NCBI GenBank assembly: GCA_039621445.1
Contig: CP154955.1
Location: 24,819,415-24,883,414, forward strand
Reading direction: 5' to 3'
Source: Euglena gracilis
Taxonomy: Eukaryota; Euglenida; Euglenophyceae; Euglenales
DNA length: 64,000 bases
The notes beneath the pieces were generated by a model. That model had not been told where the DNA came from. It worked only from the letters and a program-made list of their open reading frames with translations, and did not search any database. Positions 1 through 11,659 of the stretch are shown one piece after another. Every line of letters starts with the position of its first letter. Positions within the stretch are counted from its first letter, which is position 1. The position numbers and the translations under genes were made by a program.

Positions 1-1032
1 TTTTTGTTAATGGTGCACGGTGTCTGTCTTATTACCTCTGAAGGGTGTTGGAAGGTCAAAAACACAGACCACCCAAGGGGTTAGTGGTCCCTTGTGAGGG
101 CCACATACTCTTTTAAAAGGTGAAAAGTGGAAATTTGGTGAATTTCTGGTAAAGAAAGATTTCTTTCCCATTTTGTTTTATTTTTGACCCTTTTTCCAAA
201 TTTTCACACAGGGAGTTGAGCCTGGTGAACTTGCACAACGTTTCAATGCTGCTAAATCTGAATATCTGAGCACTAATTAGCATTAAGATGCGGCACACGG
301 GTGACCGTTTAACGTTCACGGTTACCCCCATGGGAACCAACATCACTGTGAAAGGTTGTTCTGAAGGCTGGTGAAGGGGATTGAGGCCAGATGCCTCAGC
401 AGAGGCCAGTGATCCCAGAAAGCACCATATCTCTGAATATTTTTATTCCGAACTTTATTTAAGGAGTCAAGAAGGGATGAATTCTCAACTTCTACCCAAC
501 ACCTGGCAAAAGTAAAACACCCGTGTAAGCATTTATGGCTTGTGTGGGGAAAATTTTGAACAATTCTACAATACCATCAGCAATCTCATCAGATGATGCC
601 CGGTGGGGGGTGCAACCCCCTGCTGAAGGATGTTCCAGAGATGTGTGAATCCACTCTGATATCTCTTCAGGCTGGGATTTCTCTTCAGAATGAAAGATCG
701 GGCAGATCAGGCAAAGAAGGGGCCACCTGGGGGAGACATTTTTTCTCCCCAACAATTTTGGAACATTCCTGGGTAGGGATTACCTGGACACATGGTGTGT
801 GGGCGGAATTCAGCTTGATTAATAGGGGCCACTGTGTGCTGAATCACAAAAAGGGGACCACCATCAAAACTTTCACAAAAATCACAAAAAGTTGCAGCCT
901 TGCCAGAAATTTTTGAATGATCGACCAAGGGGGGTTGGCATAGAGCCCCCCCCCCCCAGGTTGTCCAGGGTGCATTGCAGGGCATCTGTTGCCTTTGTCT
1001 CCCGGTGTGGCCATCTTGGTAGTAGTTTTAGT

Positions 1033-1082
1033 ACTCTTGATAGTATCTTGATAGTATCTTGATAGTATCTTGATAGTATATT
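1033..1082. repeat. Short tandem repeat, 13-bp unit
   Basis: About four copies of a unit reading TTGATAGTATC with small changes follow each other directly. Confidence 0.85.
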
Positions 1083-2055
1083 TTGCTTTTCTGATTTCTG
1101 CACATGCAAATTGCTCCACTTTCAGACAACTGAAGTTTTTGGACCTGTTTCTCATGAGCCTTACAAAACGGTTCCAAGAAAACACTCCAGAAGACAGAAG
1201 CACCCTCGTTTGCCAGGCCACTGGGCCAAGGTCACCGGGCCTTAATTCAAGCTGGGTCATGTCCACAAAAAGCAGTGGCCATTCAGGGCGATGAAACAAA
1301 GACCAGGCCGGCATCAATATCAGGGGAGGCAGATTTCATAAACAAATACCCAGTGCGGGGGGCCGACACCTTGTGCACTTTGCCCTTGTGAGGCCATGCC
1401 TTGTTTGCCGGCGGTTTTGTGTAAATTGTTTTGTTGCGCTGGGTAAGAAGTCACTGCTTAGTGCCTTTCCGTCTGGAAGCGAACGAAGGAAGGCGGACGG
1501 GGGGGGGGGGGGCGAGAAGTGCACAGCACAAGTCGCTGCTTGCGTGTGAGGGTGTGTCACCCGCACTGACTTTCGCGCTGTGTTGACGTTTGGGCGGTTG
1601 AGGGGGGTGGGCTAGCTCGAAGCCCCATGGGTTCTTCAATGAGGGTGGGAGGCTGTGTGGCCTCTCGGAATGCTGACACAGAAAACAAATAAACGTGGGG
1701 CATTTGAGGTGGGGGTCCTGGCTTTGCCCTGATGATGATGGGGGGGACAACGTAGAGTGTTTTGCTTTCCACAATGGTAGGCAAACAAGGCAAAGGGCAT
1801 GATCTTGTTGGATTTCCCTCATTTTTCCGGTGATGACATCCCAGGGGGTTGACACAGCTCTGGAATTTCACCCAATCCAAGTCCCACATATTCTCCAGGG
1901 AGTGGGGGTCCACCCTCCATGATGCATATTTTTTGTTTGTGGTAATGTGAATTGCAAACCGGTCCACCTGGGGTAAAATTAGAAATGTTCTTTTGTACCG
2001 GGGGGGCAAAATTTTTGCCCTAGAGAAAATTTGCACGGACAAATTTCGCGGAAGC

Positions 2056-2210
2056 AAATCCCGCGAAATATTTCTGGACATTTTTAAGGAATCCCGCGAA
2101 ATTTTTGTCCATGTATTCCCTTTCAGGTGCTCAAGGCTTCCCTTTTTTGCTTCACAGAAAAAAATCCCGCGAAATATTTCCGGACATTTTTAAGGAATCC
2201 CGCGAAATTT
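2056..2210. repeat. Direct repeat pair with CCCGCGAAAT motifs
   Basis: A 50-bp segment at 2056-2105 recurs at 2161-2210 with one or two changes. Each copy begins and ends with AATCCCGCGAAAT, so the motif occurs four times. Related CGCGGAAG and CCGCAAAATTT pieces flank the pair. No coding function is apparent. Confidence 0.8.
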
Positions 2211-3245
2211 GTCGTCCGCAAAATTTGTCGCCGCAAAATTTCTCTGGCACGAAATTTTTCCCCCCCGGTAAAGGATTTTTGCTGTCTTTTTTCAGTTTTC
2301 TTTTGAGACACAAGCTCCTAACCCAGGGCCTGTTTTTTTTTTTGAATGAAATGGTCGAGATCGATTCATTTGGGGCCATTTCGGCCTGAGTTGCAGTAGT
2401 GACCGACCCCCCACTGCAGCAGAGTGCGAGGTGAATAATTTTTTTTTTTGAATGGGCTGCCACACATGTGGATGCACTTTTCCTCATGCTGAGTCAGGCT
2501 CCTTTTGGTCTCCAGCTCAGGGCGACTTTGGTGCTGGGAGCTGAGAGTTGAGAATGAGACGCAATTGGGGGGCATTGCGCTACAATTTGGGGGAGCATTT
2601 GTGATCTCTGTTTGGAAGGATACCTTCGACCCCCCCCCAATAAACCCCCACGTACAGCCCCTAGCAGCGATTAACGGAAAAAGTTTGAACACTATCATCC
2701 TGTTTATTGTGTTTGTATTATTCTTATGTTTATATTATTTTTGGCAATGCTTTTCAACGTTGTCCGCCAAAAAAGTGCCCTGCTGTATTTTTGCAAAAAA
2801 CTTGGAGAAATTTGGGCAGAATGAGGCGAATTTCTTTTGGGAAAACAACCACGTCCAAACATTAAAGTTGGGTTGTGGTTTTGTTCATTGACGGAAACAC
2901 CCGCCTTTCAATTATTAACCCCAGAGTTTTATCTGCTTTGCCTGGTCGACCAAAGGATGATTGTAGCCCCCACCACCTCTTTTGGGAAGGAAAGGAAAAC
3001 GGAGTGGACAAGGAGGTTTAGGACGTTTTCATGACCTCCATCGACCATAAATTCAACTATTCACAAATTATTTGAAGGCCGAGTGTCATTTTCATTTTTA
3101 ACAAACGTTGCCAAAGATGTCATTGGGGATATTCGGGGAGAATATTGGGGTTTGCATGTCGACTAACAATATCTGTAACTTTCTAAAGCCCCTTCGAGAT
3201 CATGCACGGGTGTGATAGCCATTGACCCCTTGTTTCATTCTGAAG

Positions 3246-3422
3246 GATGTCCCGAAGATGAACCGGTTTGACGGGATCACGCCCCGTGGAGTGTACGCAA
3301 AGCAATGTCAGGCGCTGGGCTGCCAGAAGAACGTGAGCCTGCTGCGCAGCCTGTCGGACAGCCTGGATGGGTTCAACCAGCTCACGGAGCTGGACCTGCC
3401 CATCGATTCACTCAACGCTGGG
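3246..3422 (+). CDS. Exon: start of leucine-rich repeat region
   Basis: The open frame after a pyrimidine-rich acceptor (tttcattctgaag) reads DVPKMNRFDG and ends SLNAG at a GT donor inside a GTGG run. The Met codon at 3258 could be the start of the protein, or this is an internal exon beginning at 3246. The segment FNQLTELDLPIDSL is an LRR strand of ribonuclease-inhibitor type and continues in frame (phase 0) into the exon at 3830. Third positions are almost all G or C, unlike flanking DNA. No upstream promoter was recognised, so the choice between first and internal exon is open. Confidence 0.75.
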
Positions 3423-3829
3423 GTGGGTGGGTGGGTGGTTGGGTGGGTGGGTGGTTAGGTTTTCGAGAGTGGGTGGGTTTGGGCCGCTGGACGCCCCTCC
3501 CCTCCCCCCTGGGTGGGGGAACAGCAGAGGCCAGTTCGACCCACCTGGAAGATGAGCTTCACTGCTTTTTTTAAGTTTTTTTTAATTTTTTTCTTTTTTT
3601 TTGGGAGGTGATTTTGAATTCCCCTCCGCATGGGCGGGTGAACCCTGCAGGGGATTGGGTTTTCAAAAAAAAAAAGGATGGGTGAGTCTGGGACGGCAGA
3701 AGTGCCTCTGGGCACTGAGTGAATCCATGGACTGGACCCACCACCTCATCGGGCGAGTTGGCTTTGGGGCCATCCTTGAGGTGTGCCCCATGCCACTGCC
3801 GCCCCCTCATAGGACACATTCCTTTAAAG

Positions 3830-3923
3830 GTGATTCGCATCGGCTGCAACCTGCGGAGGTTGTGCTTGGCAAACAATGGACTCGACGACGCCTGCATCTT
3901 AAGCCTGCTCCCCGCCATCAAAG
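3830..3923 (+). CDS. Exon: leucine-rich repeat
   Basis: The exon starts after tttaaag and ends at a GT donor, phase 0 to 1. It encodes VIRIGCNLRRLCLANNGLDD followed by ACILSLLPAIK, which fits the LxxLxLxxNxLxDxxxxxLxxxL pattern of ribonuclease-inhibitor-like LRRs. It joins the previous exon as one repeat and continues in phase into 5037. LRRs of this class form curved protein-binding surfaces; the ligand cannot be guessed. Confidence 0.85.
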
Positions 3924-4589
3924 GTCGCGCCCTCCCCATGTTCCCTGATTGTGGATTCCCCTCAGCAAAAAAAAAGCCCCAAAAGAATGGAACAAGGGCT
4001 GCTCCCTCCTGACAGAAGGTGCTGGTGGAGACAAGAGCAGTTTTCAAAGAAATTATCGGTTCTTTTGGATTTTACAGAACATTCATCAAGTTCATCAATT
4101 AAGCAAATCAAACCTCAAATTCATGATTTCAGCAAATGAAACCGGAAGGAAAGGAATGTTGTCAGCCATGATCCTGATGATTTTGTGCTCTTTTTAGCCC
4201 CTAAAATCCCTCCAAGTATAAAAACTTTCCAATATGCCCCTGCAGAGAAGCACTCGAAATGGCTGAAGCTGTCGTTGTTTTTCTGGGGCTCCCCCCCCCT
4301 CGAAGTGACTGTGCCAACTGAACAGGTTCCTTCTTTCAGTGCTATCAGGTGGTGGTGCTCGTTCATTGGATCAAAGGATCGCCTTTTCTGACAGTTGGGG
4401 TGTTCCTCCCACCAAACAACCCCCAGTCTGTAGGAATCTGCACTGCCCATTTGCCACACCCGTCATATAGTCCAGGCGCCAAAGGAACTTAAACCCACTC
4501 CTGGGCCCTGCCCAACGCATGAAAGGTCAATGGGTCAATTTGAGCCAGGACCACCTTTTTCCAGACGGGAACAAACAAAAAGCACTCAC

Positions 4590-4860
4590 AGAACCCATGT
4601 TGGGAGGGGGTGTCCGGACCCCCCCTCCTTGGCAGGTTCCAAAAGTCGCAAAAAAAATCCTTCCGGCCCACAGCGCCAGAAAATGCCAAAATTTGCCCCC
4701 GCCCCCCACTTTCAAGCCTATTGCACAAATTTGGATGTGTTCGGGTTTTCCACCATTTTGTCCTGTTGTGGCGTGTCTCAACCAAGCCGTTTTTCGGGCC
4801 ATTTTTTGGGGGCCAGAAAAATCGAAAATTTCAAAATATCGCCAACATGATGGCCAATCA
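4590..4860. repeat. Dispersed repeat copy, poly-C/G and GCGCCAGAAAA type
   Basis: The sequence TTGGGAGGGGGTGTCCGGAC, the CCCCCTCCTTGGCAGG that follows it, and CTTCCGGCCCACAGCGCCAG recur, diverged, at about 11752-11850 inside the element at 11636. This copy lies in the intron between the two LRR exons. Its own ends were not defined. Confidence 0.6.
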
Positions 4861-5036
4861 ACGGAAATCACTGGGAATCTAAAATAAACCCAGGGACCGT
4901 CCAAGCCGCCAGGGCCAGCCAGACGCCAGACGCCAGAAATAATCCGCAGATGGAATCCGCAGATATGGATTTACATATGTATTGACAGATATTCATTTTC
5001 GCCGTCTCAAAATTCCCACCCCTCCCTTTGGCGCAG

Positions 5037-5197
5037 GCCACATGGAACTCGTCTACGTGGACCTGAGCTCGAACCCGCTGGGCCGTTCCATCGGCAAAGA
5101 GCTGTTGCACTTCGTCTGCGTGTGCAACCAAATCCAGTGGCTGCTGCTGGAGGAGACCCTGATCTCGCAGTCCGTGCACCAGATGATCGACAAGGAG
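5037..5197 (+). CDS. Exon: leucine-rich repeats
   Basis: Acceptor ccctttggcgcag, start phase 1 (joins 3923 as a Gly codon). It reads HMELVYVDLSSNPLGRSIGK, then a second strand IQWLLLEETLIS and an amphipathic tail HQMIDKE. Both LxLSSNxL and LLLEET strands match LRR spacing. The GT donor at 5198 coincides with a sharp fall in GC3. A second donor at 5248 would extend the frame by 17 codons and end in phase 2, which matches the phase of the exon at 7244. I prefer 5197 on codon bias, which then requires an unseen small exon; the alternative is credible. Confidence 0.8.
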
Positions 5198-5279
5198 GTT
5201 GCCCCAGTTGCTGTCCGGGCAGAACAGCTGGACTTTTATGATCTTAGGTGGCACATCTCGTATTTAAGCTTTTTTTTGG

Positions 5280-7075
5280 TCGTGTGGAATGTGCGGATTT
5301 TCGCAAACCGACCAAAAACCGACTCGAAAACCATTTTGAGCACCAGCGTTACCAGCGGTGAGAGCGAGAGGGAGCAGGATGATCCTGCTCCCTCTGAGGA
5401 TCGGACAAAATATGAACGATTTCTCATTTTTTGGCCCCGGCTCTTCCGGTAATTACATGTTTTTTTTTGCTGTCAGAATGCCACGAAAACCCCTGGACCT
5501 ATCCCCCCAAAGTGAAAAACACCGACAAAAACACCAAAACCCCGGGACCGCCTCCCCCCATTCCTTGTGTGACAACTGCCAACGCCCGATGCTCTGGAGG
5601 TGTGGTGGAAAGTCCAGACCTTTGCTTGCTTTCTGAAGTTTTGCGGTATGTTGTGGAGGTTTCGGAAGTTGGTTACGAAAGGAGTGGAAGTGCACGTGCC
5701 GCATAAAAAATTATGGACTGTTCGAGAATTCTGCCACTGGGGGTTGACGAGAGGGATACAGAACACAGGAGGACTGCCACCAGTTTACTGTTCAATTCGG
5801 TGGCAAATTACCCATCAACGCCCCACTGATTCGAAAGGCTCCGTGGCACCCAAACAGCAGCATAAATGATGTCGGTGTGCGCAAATACGCGCATGGACGA
5901 TGTGCGCATTTGCACTCACCGACCATTTTAAAACCAACTCAGAGCCTCTAATGGCAGTGTGTTTGGAGCTGGAAAATGAATGTGACAGCACTGTGATGTC
6001 ACCTCTCTGCATTCCTGTGGTCCTGTACCCCCTCTGTTGAATGCTGCTAGCATGTTTGGGAGGTTGGTGTGCGGATTTGCGCACATCAACCATTAAAATG
6101 ATTGATTTTCACAATTGTGGGCACCAACCAAAATTGCTTTTCATTTTGAAGCCCTGGCAACAAGGACTTCTGAGACAAGAGAAGGATTGAAACAGGAGGA
6201 GAGCAGATTGTGGAGGTATTGTGCTCAAAGTAGTGGTGTTGTAAGGCATGTCTGAGAAGGTCAAATGAAGCGTGCCAGTGTATTGCATCATATGGCCCCC
6301 TGAACACAGGGATTTTCAAGTCAGCAGACATATCCATTTTCAGCCAATGCACTGTGTTTCATTTATGGATTAAAATGCTGGGGGTGAAGGGAATTTCTCA
6401 ACTCAGTTTTTCAGGATTTCAGAATCCGAAAAAGTTGTTTATTTTAATGTTTCAGAGCCTAAGAAATGGTGTTTCACAGCTTCAATTGCCGATGCCCAAA
6501 TTCAGGCCCGCAGGCTGGCCATTCTGTTGTGTTTAAATTCTTCAAAAGACCTCGCATTTAAGGATTTCTATATTGCAGTGGTGCCACACCCTCTGATTGG
6601 TACGTGTGTTAAGTTTCACAAGAGGTTGGTGTTAGCAGATGCGCAAATCGACCAAAACGTCTGTTTTCGCATTTGCACAAACCAACCATTTGCACAATTT
6701 TACAAACACATCATTTGTTCCCACCGACTAGCAATTTCTCACCTAGCTAAATTTCTGGGTATCGCTGCGGGCCTGGGCACACCTCCCCAAATTGTTCAGT
6801 CAACATCCTAAGTTAATGAAACAGCCGTTGCAGGGCAAAGCACACCTGCTGGGTGTTGTGTATATTACATATGCTGTGGTGATACCTGCGCTCAGGCACC
6901 TATTTACCAAAGTCCTTGCTTTAACCTCTGCGCCCAGGGGCACCAAATCACATCCTGCTTTCATTTTTGGGTTTTTGGGGTCGCATCTTGTTATTTTCAC
7001 AAAAAAAATGTTGATTTGCGCATTTGCGCACATCGACAAAGAAAAAGGCTTAAGTGCGAGATGCGCTCCCTAAGA
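5280..7075. repeat. Composite dispersed repeat (two families)
   Basis: 5280-5600 is similar to 45250-45535 (shared: GTGAGAGCGAGAG, ACACCGACAAAAACACCAAA-like text, poly-C block). 5560-5930 and 6730-7075 are similar to 60950-61680 (shared: GAGAATTCTGCCAC, GATACAGAACACAG, CACCTGCTGGGTG, CAAGTCCTTGCTTT). The 5' copy carries about 800 extra bases in the middle. Several TGCGCAAAT/ATTTGCGCA motifs next to CGACC or CAACC lie within it. No coding frame was found. Confidence 0.75.
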
Positions 7076-7243
7076 TGATGCACTTCCAGTCTGTGCTGTT
7101 GTCCTGCAGGACAAGCTAGTTGAGAGAGTTTGTCAGACAAGTGATTATGCATTTTTTGTTTTTTCATTTGTTCAAACATCAACATCAAACATCAAATATC
7201 AAATTTGATTGTTAATATCAAGTATCTGACGAACAGTGTGCAG

Positions 7244-7386
7244 AGGACTGGGCGTCTATTCCGATCTTGGGGGCCAGGTGCTGGAGAACCGAAGGCTTGC
7301 CGCGGAGAAGTTCAACGCATCCAACGAGTACGGGCGGGGCAACGCTGGGCCAGCCACCCCGGCCCGGGGCCCTTTGCTGGTGGCAG
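7244..7386 (+). CDS. Exon: linker after LRR region
   Basis: Acceptor gtgtgcag, GT donor, phase 2 to 1. The frame reads GLGVYSDLGGQVLENRRLAA, then EKFNASNEYGRG and a Gly/Ala/Pro tail. Codon choice is strongly GC-ending, and the phase joins the next exon. The ENRRLAAEKFNASN stretch is likely helical. A second frame is also open through this exon but has poorer codon bias. No domain is recognised. Confidence 0.65.
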
Positions 7387-7630
7387 GTGTGAGGGTGAAT
7401 TTTGTGTGAAAGGTGTAAGGACAGCATATTGCTCAAATATTGTGACTCCGATTCCTGGCGGCCACCCAAGTGAACTTTTGAGAAAACAGTCCGTGTGTGG
7501 TGTACGCACGTGCGGCTTTTGGAGATGATTTGGGGTTTTGTTCCACATACCTTTGGGGGGATTTGAATCGATGTGTTGGCTTGAACCCTGCGGTCGAGAA
7601 CTGTCACGGCTGGCCGGCTCCCCTCCCCTG

Positions 7631-7713
7631 TCCCTGTCCCCCCCCCCCACCCCCCCCCCCCCCCGCCCCCCCCCCCCACCACCCTCCCCTCCCCCCCCCC
7701 CCCCCCCCCGCCA
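7631..7713. promoter_or_regulatory. Very long poly-C polypyrimidine tract
   Basis: An almost pure C tract of about 80 nt precedes the acceptor of the exon at 7717. Similar C-runs precede other acceptors here, so they probably serve as the pyrimidine tract for splicing. That role is inferred. Confidence 0.5.
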
Positions 7714-7716
7714 CAG

Positions 7717-7816
7717 AGGTCGGCGGGCAGCCACACGGCGGCCCCCGCATCTGGCGCGTTCTGGTGGCTGTGGAGCTGCCGGAGGCCCTCGCCTGGGTGT
7801 TGGCAGACGACCGCCG
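7717..7816 (+). CDS. Exon: helical linker leading into EF-hand pair
   Basis: Acceptor ccacag after the poly-C tract, phase 1 to 2. It encodes a Gly-rich start and then IWRVLVAVELPEALAWVLAD, a probable amphipathic helix. The CG|GT donor at 7817 ends in phase 2 and makes an Arg codon with the exon at 8632. Alternative GT sites upstream break the phase. Confidence 0.7.
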
Positions 7817-8631
7817 GTGCCCCCCCCATTTTATCCCTCGCCGGGCCCAACCTTAACCCCGTGGTGTGTATGGGGGTGACTCACCTCAGCAAGACTGGTC
7901 ACCCCCAAGGGAGTCAAGAAAGAGAAAAAATAAAGGGCGAAGTTTCCTGGCGCCCCCAAGGTTTTGCCCATTTTGCCAATCTCATTTATCCCCCTCTATT
8001 GGATGACCAACAAGGAAATTGCAAGAACAGTGAGTCCCTGGTTTCTTCAGACACGTAAAAAATAAAGAAAGCGGATGGGGGATGCAAACGTTTTTTTTTG
8101 TGTTTTCAATTTTGATCGAAGATTTGTGTTTTTCCCCCCAGCAATTTTTGTTTTCCCCTGGATTCGTTCCTGGTTTTGGCCCTGATTTTCCCCCGATACC
8201 AAAAATTTTGTGAACTTTTTTGTCATTCTTGCATTTTTGGGTCAACATATATGCAACATGACGTTTCCCTTGCTGAGCTTAAATTTCTTTGAGTCCTCTC
8301 CATCAGAAAGCTCACATCCAGTGAAGGTGAGAAAAGAGGCCAAAAGTGGGCAAAGCTGCACAGTATGGTTGCGATGTATGCTACCATAAGTCAAAAAGTC
8401 AAAAAAACGTCAAGAAGCTCCTGCCCAAAATCTGGTATGAACTGTGGGGAGAGATTCCAGTGCACCCTCCGGGCAGGCACCTGTGTCGGCCCCAGTTGGC
8501 AAATAGTCCGCGATTGTGCCCCCCCCTCCAGATTTTTAGGTTTCGTCTATTTTTTTTTGGCGCAAAGTGCCAAATTTTGCCTCTGCCCCTCTGCTGACCT
8601 CTGCCAACAACCTCTGCCCCCATCCCCCCAG

Positions 8632-8684
8632 GCTGCAGGCGGTGGCGCGGCAGGAGTTCCGACGAGCCGACGTGCACGGCCTGG
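8632..8684 (+). CDS. Exon: first half of EF-hand 1
   Basis: A 53-nt exon after catcccccccag (phase 2 to 1) reads LQAVARQEFRRADVHGLG. VARQEFRRA is the E helix, and D-V-H-G-L-G are positions 1-6 of a calcium loop completed by the exon at 9885 (C-L-T-V-A-E). Joined, positions 1, 6, 8 and 12 are D, G, L and E, as in classic EF-hands; position 3 is His, which may weaken binding. Confidence 0.85.
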
Positions 8685-9884
8685 GTGTGCGGCTTTTCAG
8701 GGTGGCCCTCCTCTTGGCACCCCTTGGAACTCTTGATATTGCCAGTCCACCACTACTTTGCGACAGCAATTCTGCGTGTTCTGGAGCAACATTTGGCTTG
8801 GCTCTTCTCATTGACACCTAGCTCGAGGACGTTGGCACCTAGCTCTGGAATCACACCACCATCAGTTTCAGAAGTGAGTTATTTCAACTGCAACCTCGGT
8901 TGTTCATCCCCCCAAAACAATGGCAGGGGATGGCCGAAAACAAATTTCGTATGACTGACAGCAATATTTTTGTAAGGTCTATGCATGTCAACAAAAATTT
9001 GAAAATGATTTGGTTCCACAACTCGAAAGTAGTAGTGGGGTTGTGAGAGCATGATGATATACTTGCTTTCATATGCTGCAGCCAGTTTTTCTGCAATACT
9101 GCACAGTTATTTTCATCAATGAGACGTTCCAGGTGTAGGAATCTTTTTTCTGATTTATTCCCCATCTTTTTTTTTTACCATAACAGATTATCTGAAGTCT
9201 GCATCCATGAAACAAACGATGTCACTGGGAGGACAAGTCCAAGACAATTACGCCACCTTTCCACCCTACTTCTTCTGTTTTCCAAATTCGCCAACGCCTT
9301 CTTGGGCTTCTTTTATTTGGAAGGGACGGTGAAGTGATACCTAGCCTCGAAGTGGCCTGGCCTGAGAAACAAAACAGGGCATGGGCATTTTCTCAACAAC
9401 TCATGGACCAAACCCATTCAAACCTTCGACGCAAGAAACCCAACACTCAGAAAACTTCAGAAATGCATTTCGATCATTTTTGAAGGGTATATTCGCCCCA
9501 CCGGACCCCCAGGGTACCCTGGACCCCTAAACACCAGATCTTTCATGCCACATCGTACCGAAAGTTTTGAGAAAATCTTGTACAAAATCGATTAAGTGTT
9601 TTTGGCAAATGTTTTTGGCAATGTTTTTTTTGTTCTGGCGCTTTGTGCTGGGCCATCGTCGTCACATTGGCCATTCCACTGTTCAGGTGGGGGACGGTGT
9701 CCTCCCCTTGAACACAGGGGGGCCTCATGGGTACCTTCTAAACTCACCGCCAACCTCAACATCGACACAGTCAACAGGAACCTCCGGAGGGCAAAGGGGG
9801 GGTCCCCGTTGGGCGTGTAGATGCCCCCCACACCCACACCCCCACCTCCTCTGCCTCACCGGCTGGCCCTCCCCTCCCCCACAG

Positions 9885-9967
9885 GCTGCCTCACCGTGGC
9901 GGAGCTGGGCCTCGCAATGCGCCACGCCGTGAAGCAGCTGGGCCTCGCCTCCCCGCCGGCCCACGAG
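9885..9967 (+). CDS. Exon: second half of EF-hand 1
   Basis: Acceptor cctcccccacag, phase 1 to 0. It completes the loop with CLTVAE and supplies the exiting helix LGLAMRHAVKQLGLAS before a GT donor. The intron thus splits the calcium loop after position 6. GC3 is very high. Confidence 0.85.
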
Positions 9968-10216
9968 GTGGGCCCCTCGCCACGGCTGCTGTCCGGCTGC
10001 CTGGACCGCTGGCTGTGGCTTCGTGGCCCTTTGGATGGCGTGCTTCACATTTATTGCCTGTAAGCCGAAAGGGTGGCACATTAATGCGGTTCCGTGAATT
10101 CATACTCTACGTATATGGCATATACATTTTATATCTGTACGTATAAATATGTATTTCTTTTTAGCAAGGTGGCATTTGTGCCCCCCCCAAAGAGAGTGAA
10201 AGATGCTAAAGCCAAA

Positions 10217-10218
10217 GT

Positions 10219-10260
<42 letters not shown>
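10217..10260. repeat. (GA)n microsatellite
   Basis: An uninterrupted AG dinucleotide run of about 44 nt. Confidence 0.95.
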
Positions 10261-10263
<3 letters not shown>

Positions 10264-10737
10264 TTTTGGACCTAAATTAAGACAAAGTCCGGCCAGAAGT
10301 TAGACTTTTCTCAGGAAGAAGTTAGGGAAAACAGTTTACCCCATCCCCAAATAATCTGGCGGGGTGCCAGGTTATTGGAACCAATCTTTAGGCCTAAAGA
10401 CCTTCACACAAACCCTACTCCTTCATTAGCCCAATGAAAGGGGGTGTCCATAAGTATCACCTTGCCATGCACATTTATATTTATGTAAAACATTCAAATG
10501 CAAATGTGTACGAACATTTGCAAGTTCATTTATATATGAGTACAAATACAACAAATAAAATATATGCTAATATACATACATATGTGTGTGTGTGTGTGCG
10601 CGCGCACACATCTATAAATATGTGTAAGTTAATGATATGCGTGTCTATATTTATTTGTATACATTTCCCCCCTTGGGTTTGACTTGATCCCCCCTGCCTG
10701 CCTGGCTTTTGAGACCCCCAGCAAGGCCTCCCCCCAG

Positions 10738-11318
10738 GTGGCGGTGGTGCTGGACGTCCTGGACAGCGACCAGTCCGGACGCCTGACGGAGGACGAGTTC
10801 CTCCATGCCATTCGCTTGTTCCGCGGGCGCCGACAGAAGGCCCCGGGGGCCCTGCCCCCCCCCCCCCCGGCTGCGACACCCCCCCAACCGACACTGCAAA
10901 CGCTCAGCCAACAACTGTCTGGTGGGCACAAAGCAACTTCGGGACTCGCCCACACCAACGATTTGGGTTCCTCTCAAAGGCCCTGCGGACGGACCCCTTT
11001 GCCTCACTGCCCGAGCGCGCGTCAGTCGTCCGGGGCCTCGGTGTCCACGGCGCCACCCTGCTTTTGTGTGCCAATGCCGTACGTGCCCCAACATGGCAAC
11101 CCGGGGGGGGGGGGGCGAAAGGGGCTCACCCTCATTTGCCACCAATGCGGGGGGGGCTTGTTGGATTGGTTGGCGCATGACGCGGACCGCCCCCCCCCCC
11201 CCGTGCAGAGCGCCGACACATGGGAGGACCTGACGGAGGAGCTGCTGCCAGAGGACCCCGTGCCGCGGTCCCAGTCCCCCGGACGCAGCGTGTCCCCCCA
11301 GGGCCGGTGGCGGCAGAG
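10738..11318 (+). CDS. Exon(s): EF-hand 2 plus Pro-rich and acidic linker
   Basis: Acceptor cctccccccag, phase 0. VAVVLDVLDSDQSGRLTEDE is a textbook EF-hand: loop D1, D3, S5, G6, L8, E12, followed by FLHAIRLFR. It pairs with EF-hand 1 just upstream. The frame stays open through a Pro-rich, poly-C stretch to a second clearly coding part, 11209-11318 (SADTWEDLTEELLPEDPVPR, then a Ser/Pro/Arg tail), which has its own good acceptor (CCCCCCGTGCAG) in the same phase. Either this is one 581-nt exon or an intron of unclear donor removes about 10850-11208. The 3' end uses GT at 11319, phase 2. Confidence 0.75.
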
Positions 11319-11575
11319 GTGTGTCTGGCTGCCTCCGTTTGGCAACAGTCCTGTGGATGAGAAGGCGCATGGCCCCGAGGGTTTGGGTACAGCAGTCCAC
11401 TTGCATTTTGATTTCACAAGGATGCTGACAAAATGGAATACAACAAAGCTGATCGCATTGATGAGTTACAAAATTATTTTTTTTACAACCACGCTTCCAT
11501 TCATTCATACCCGTTTCAAAAGGCTTCTCTCTCCTCTTTTCTCACTCTTCATCCGTGACCCTTTCTTTCGTACAG

Positions 11576-11659
11576 CCCATATCCGGAGTTCGGCTCGGCA
11601 GAGAAACGGCCAAGCCGCCGGCCTACTTCCGAGGCCAGGGTTGGATGGGAAGCCCTTCG
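11576..11659 (+). CDS. Exon running into a transposable element
   Basis: Acceptor tttcgtacag, phase 2 start. It reads SPYPEFGSAEKRPSRRPTSE, then continues across the left end of the element at 11636. A donor at 11660 (CG|GTATTG) ends in phase 2 and joins the exon at 12483 in frame; a donor at 11640 would end in phase 0. The homologue of the donor used in the 62136 copy (GTAGGT at 11669) lies after an in-frame TGA here. Coding sequence before the insertion probably continued into what is now 12162 onward. Confidence 0.6.

Larger units (their letters stand above)
1..3245. other. No gene recognised; repeat-bearing flank
   Basis: No exon with convincing frame, codon bias and splice signals was found on either strand. 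The - strand frame at 492-755 has a protein-like composition (acidic stretch near its middle) but no splice context and no recognised family, so it may be a decayed element. Two small repeats lie here and are listed separately. The promoter or first exons of the downstream gene could be here but are not visible. Confidence 0.4.

Noticed and set aside
7218-7850. 210-aa - strand frame rich in Gly
   Set aside because: It is the complement of the poly-C tract and neighbouring + strand exons, and has no independent support.
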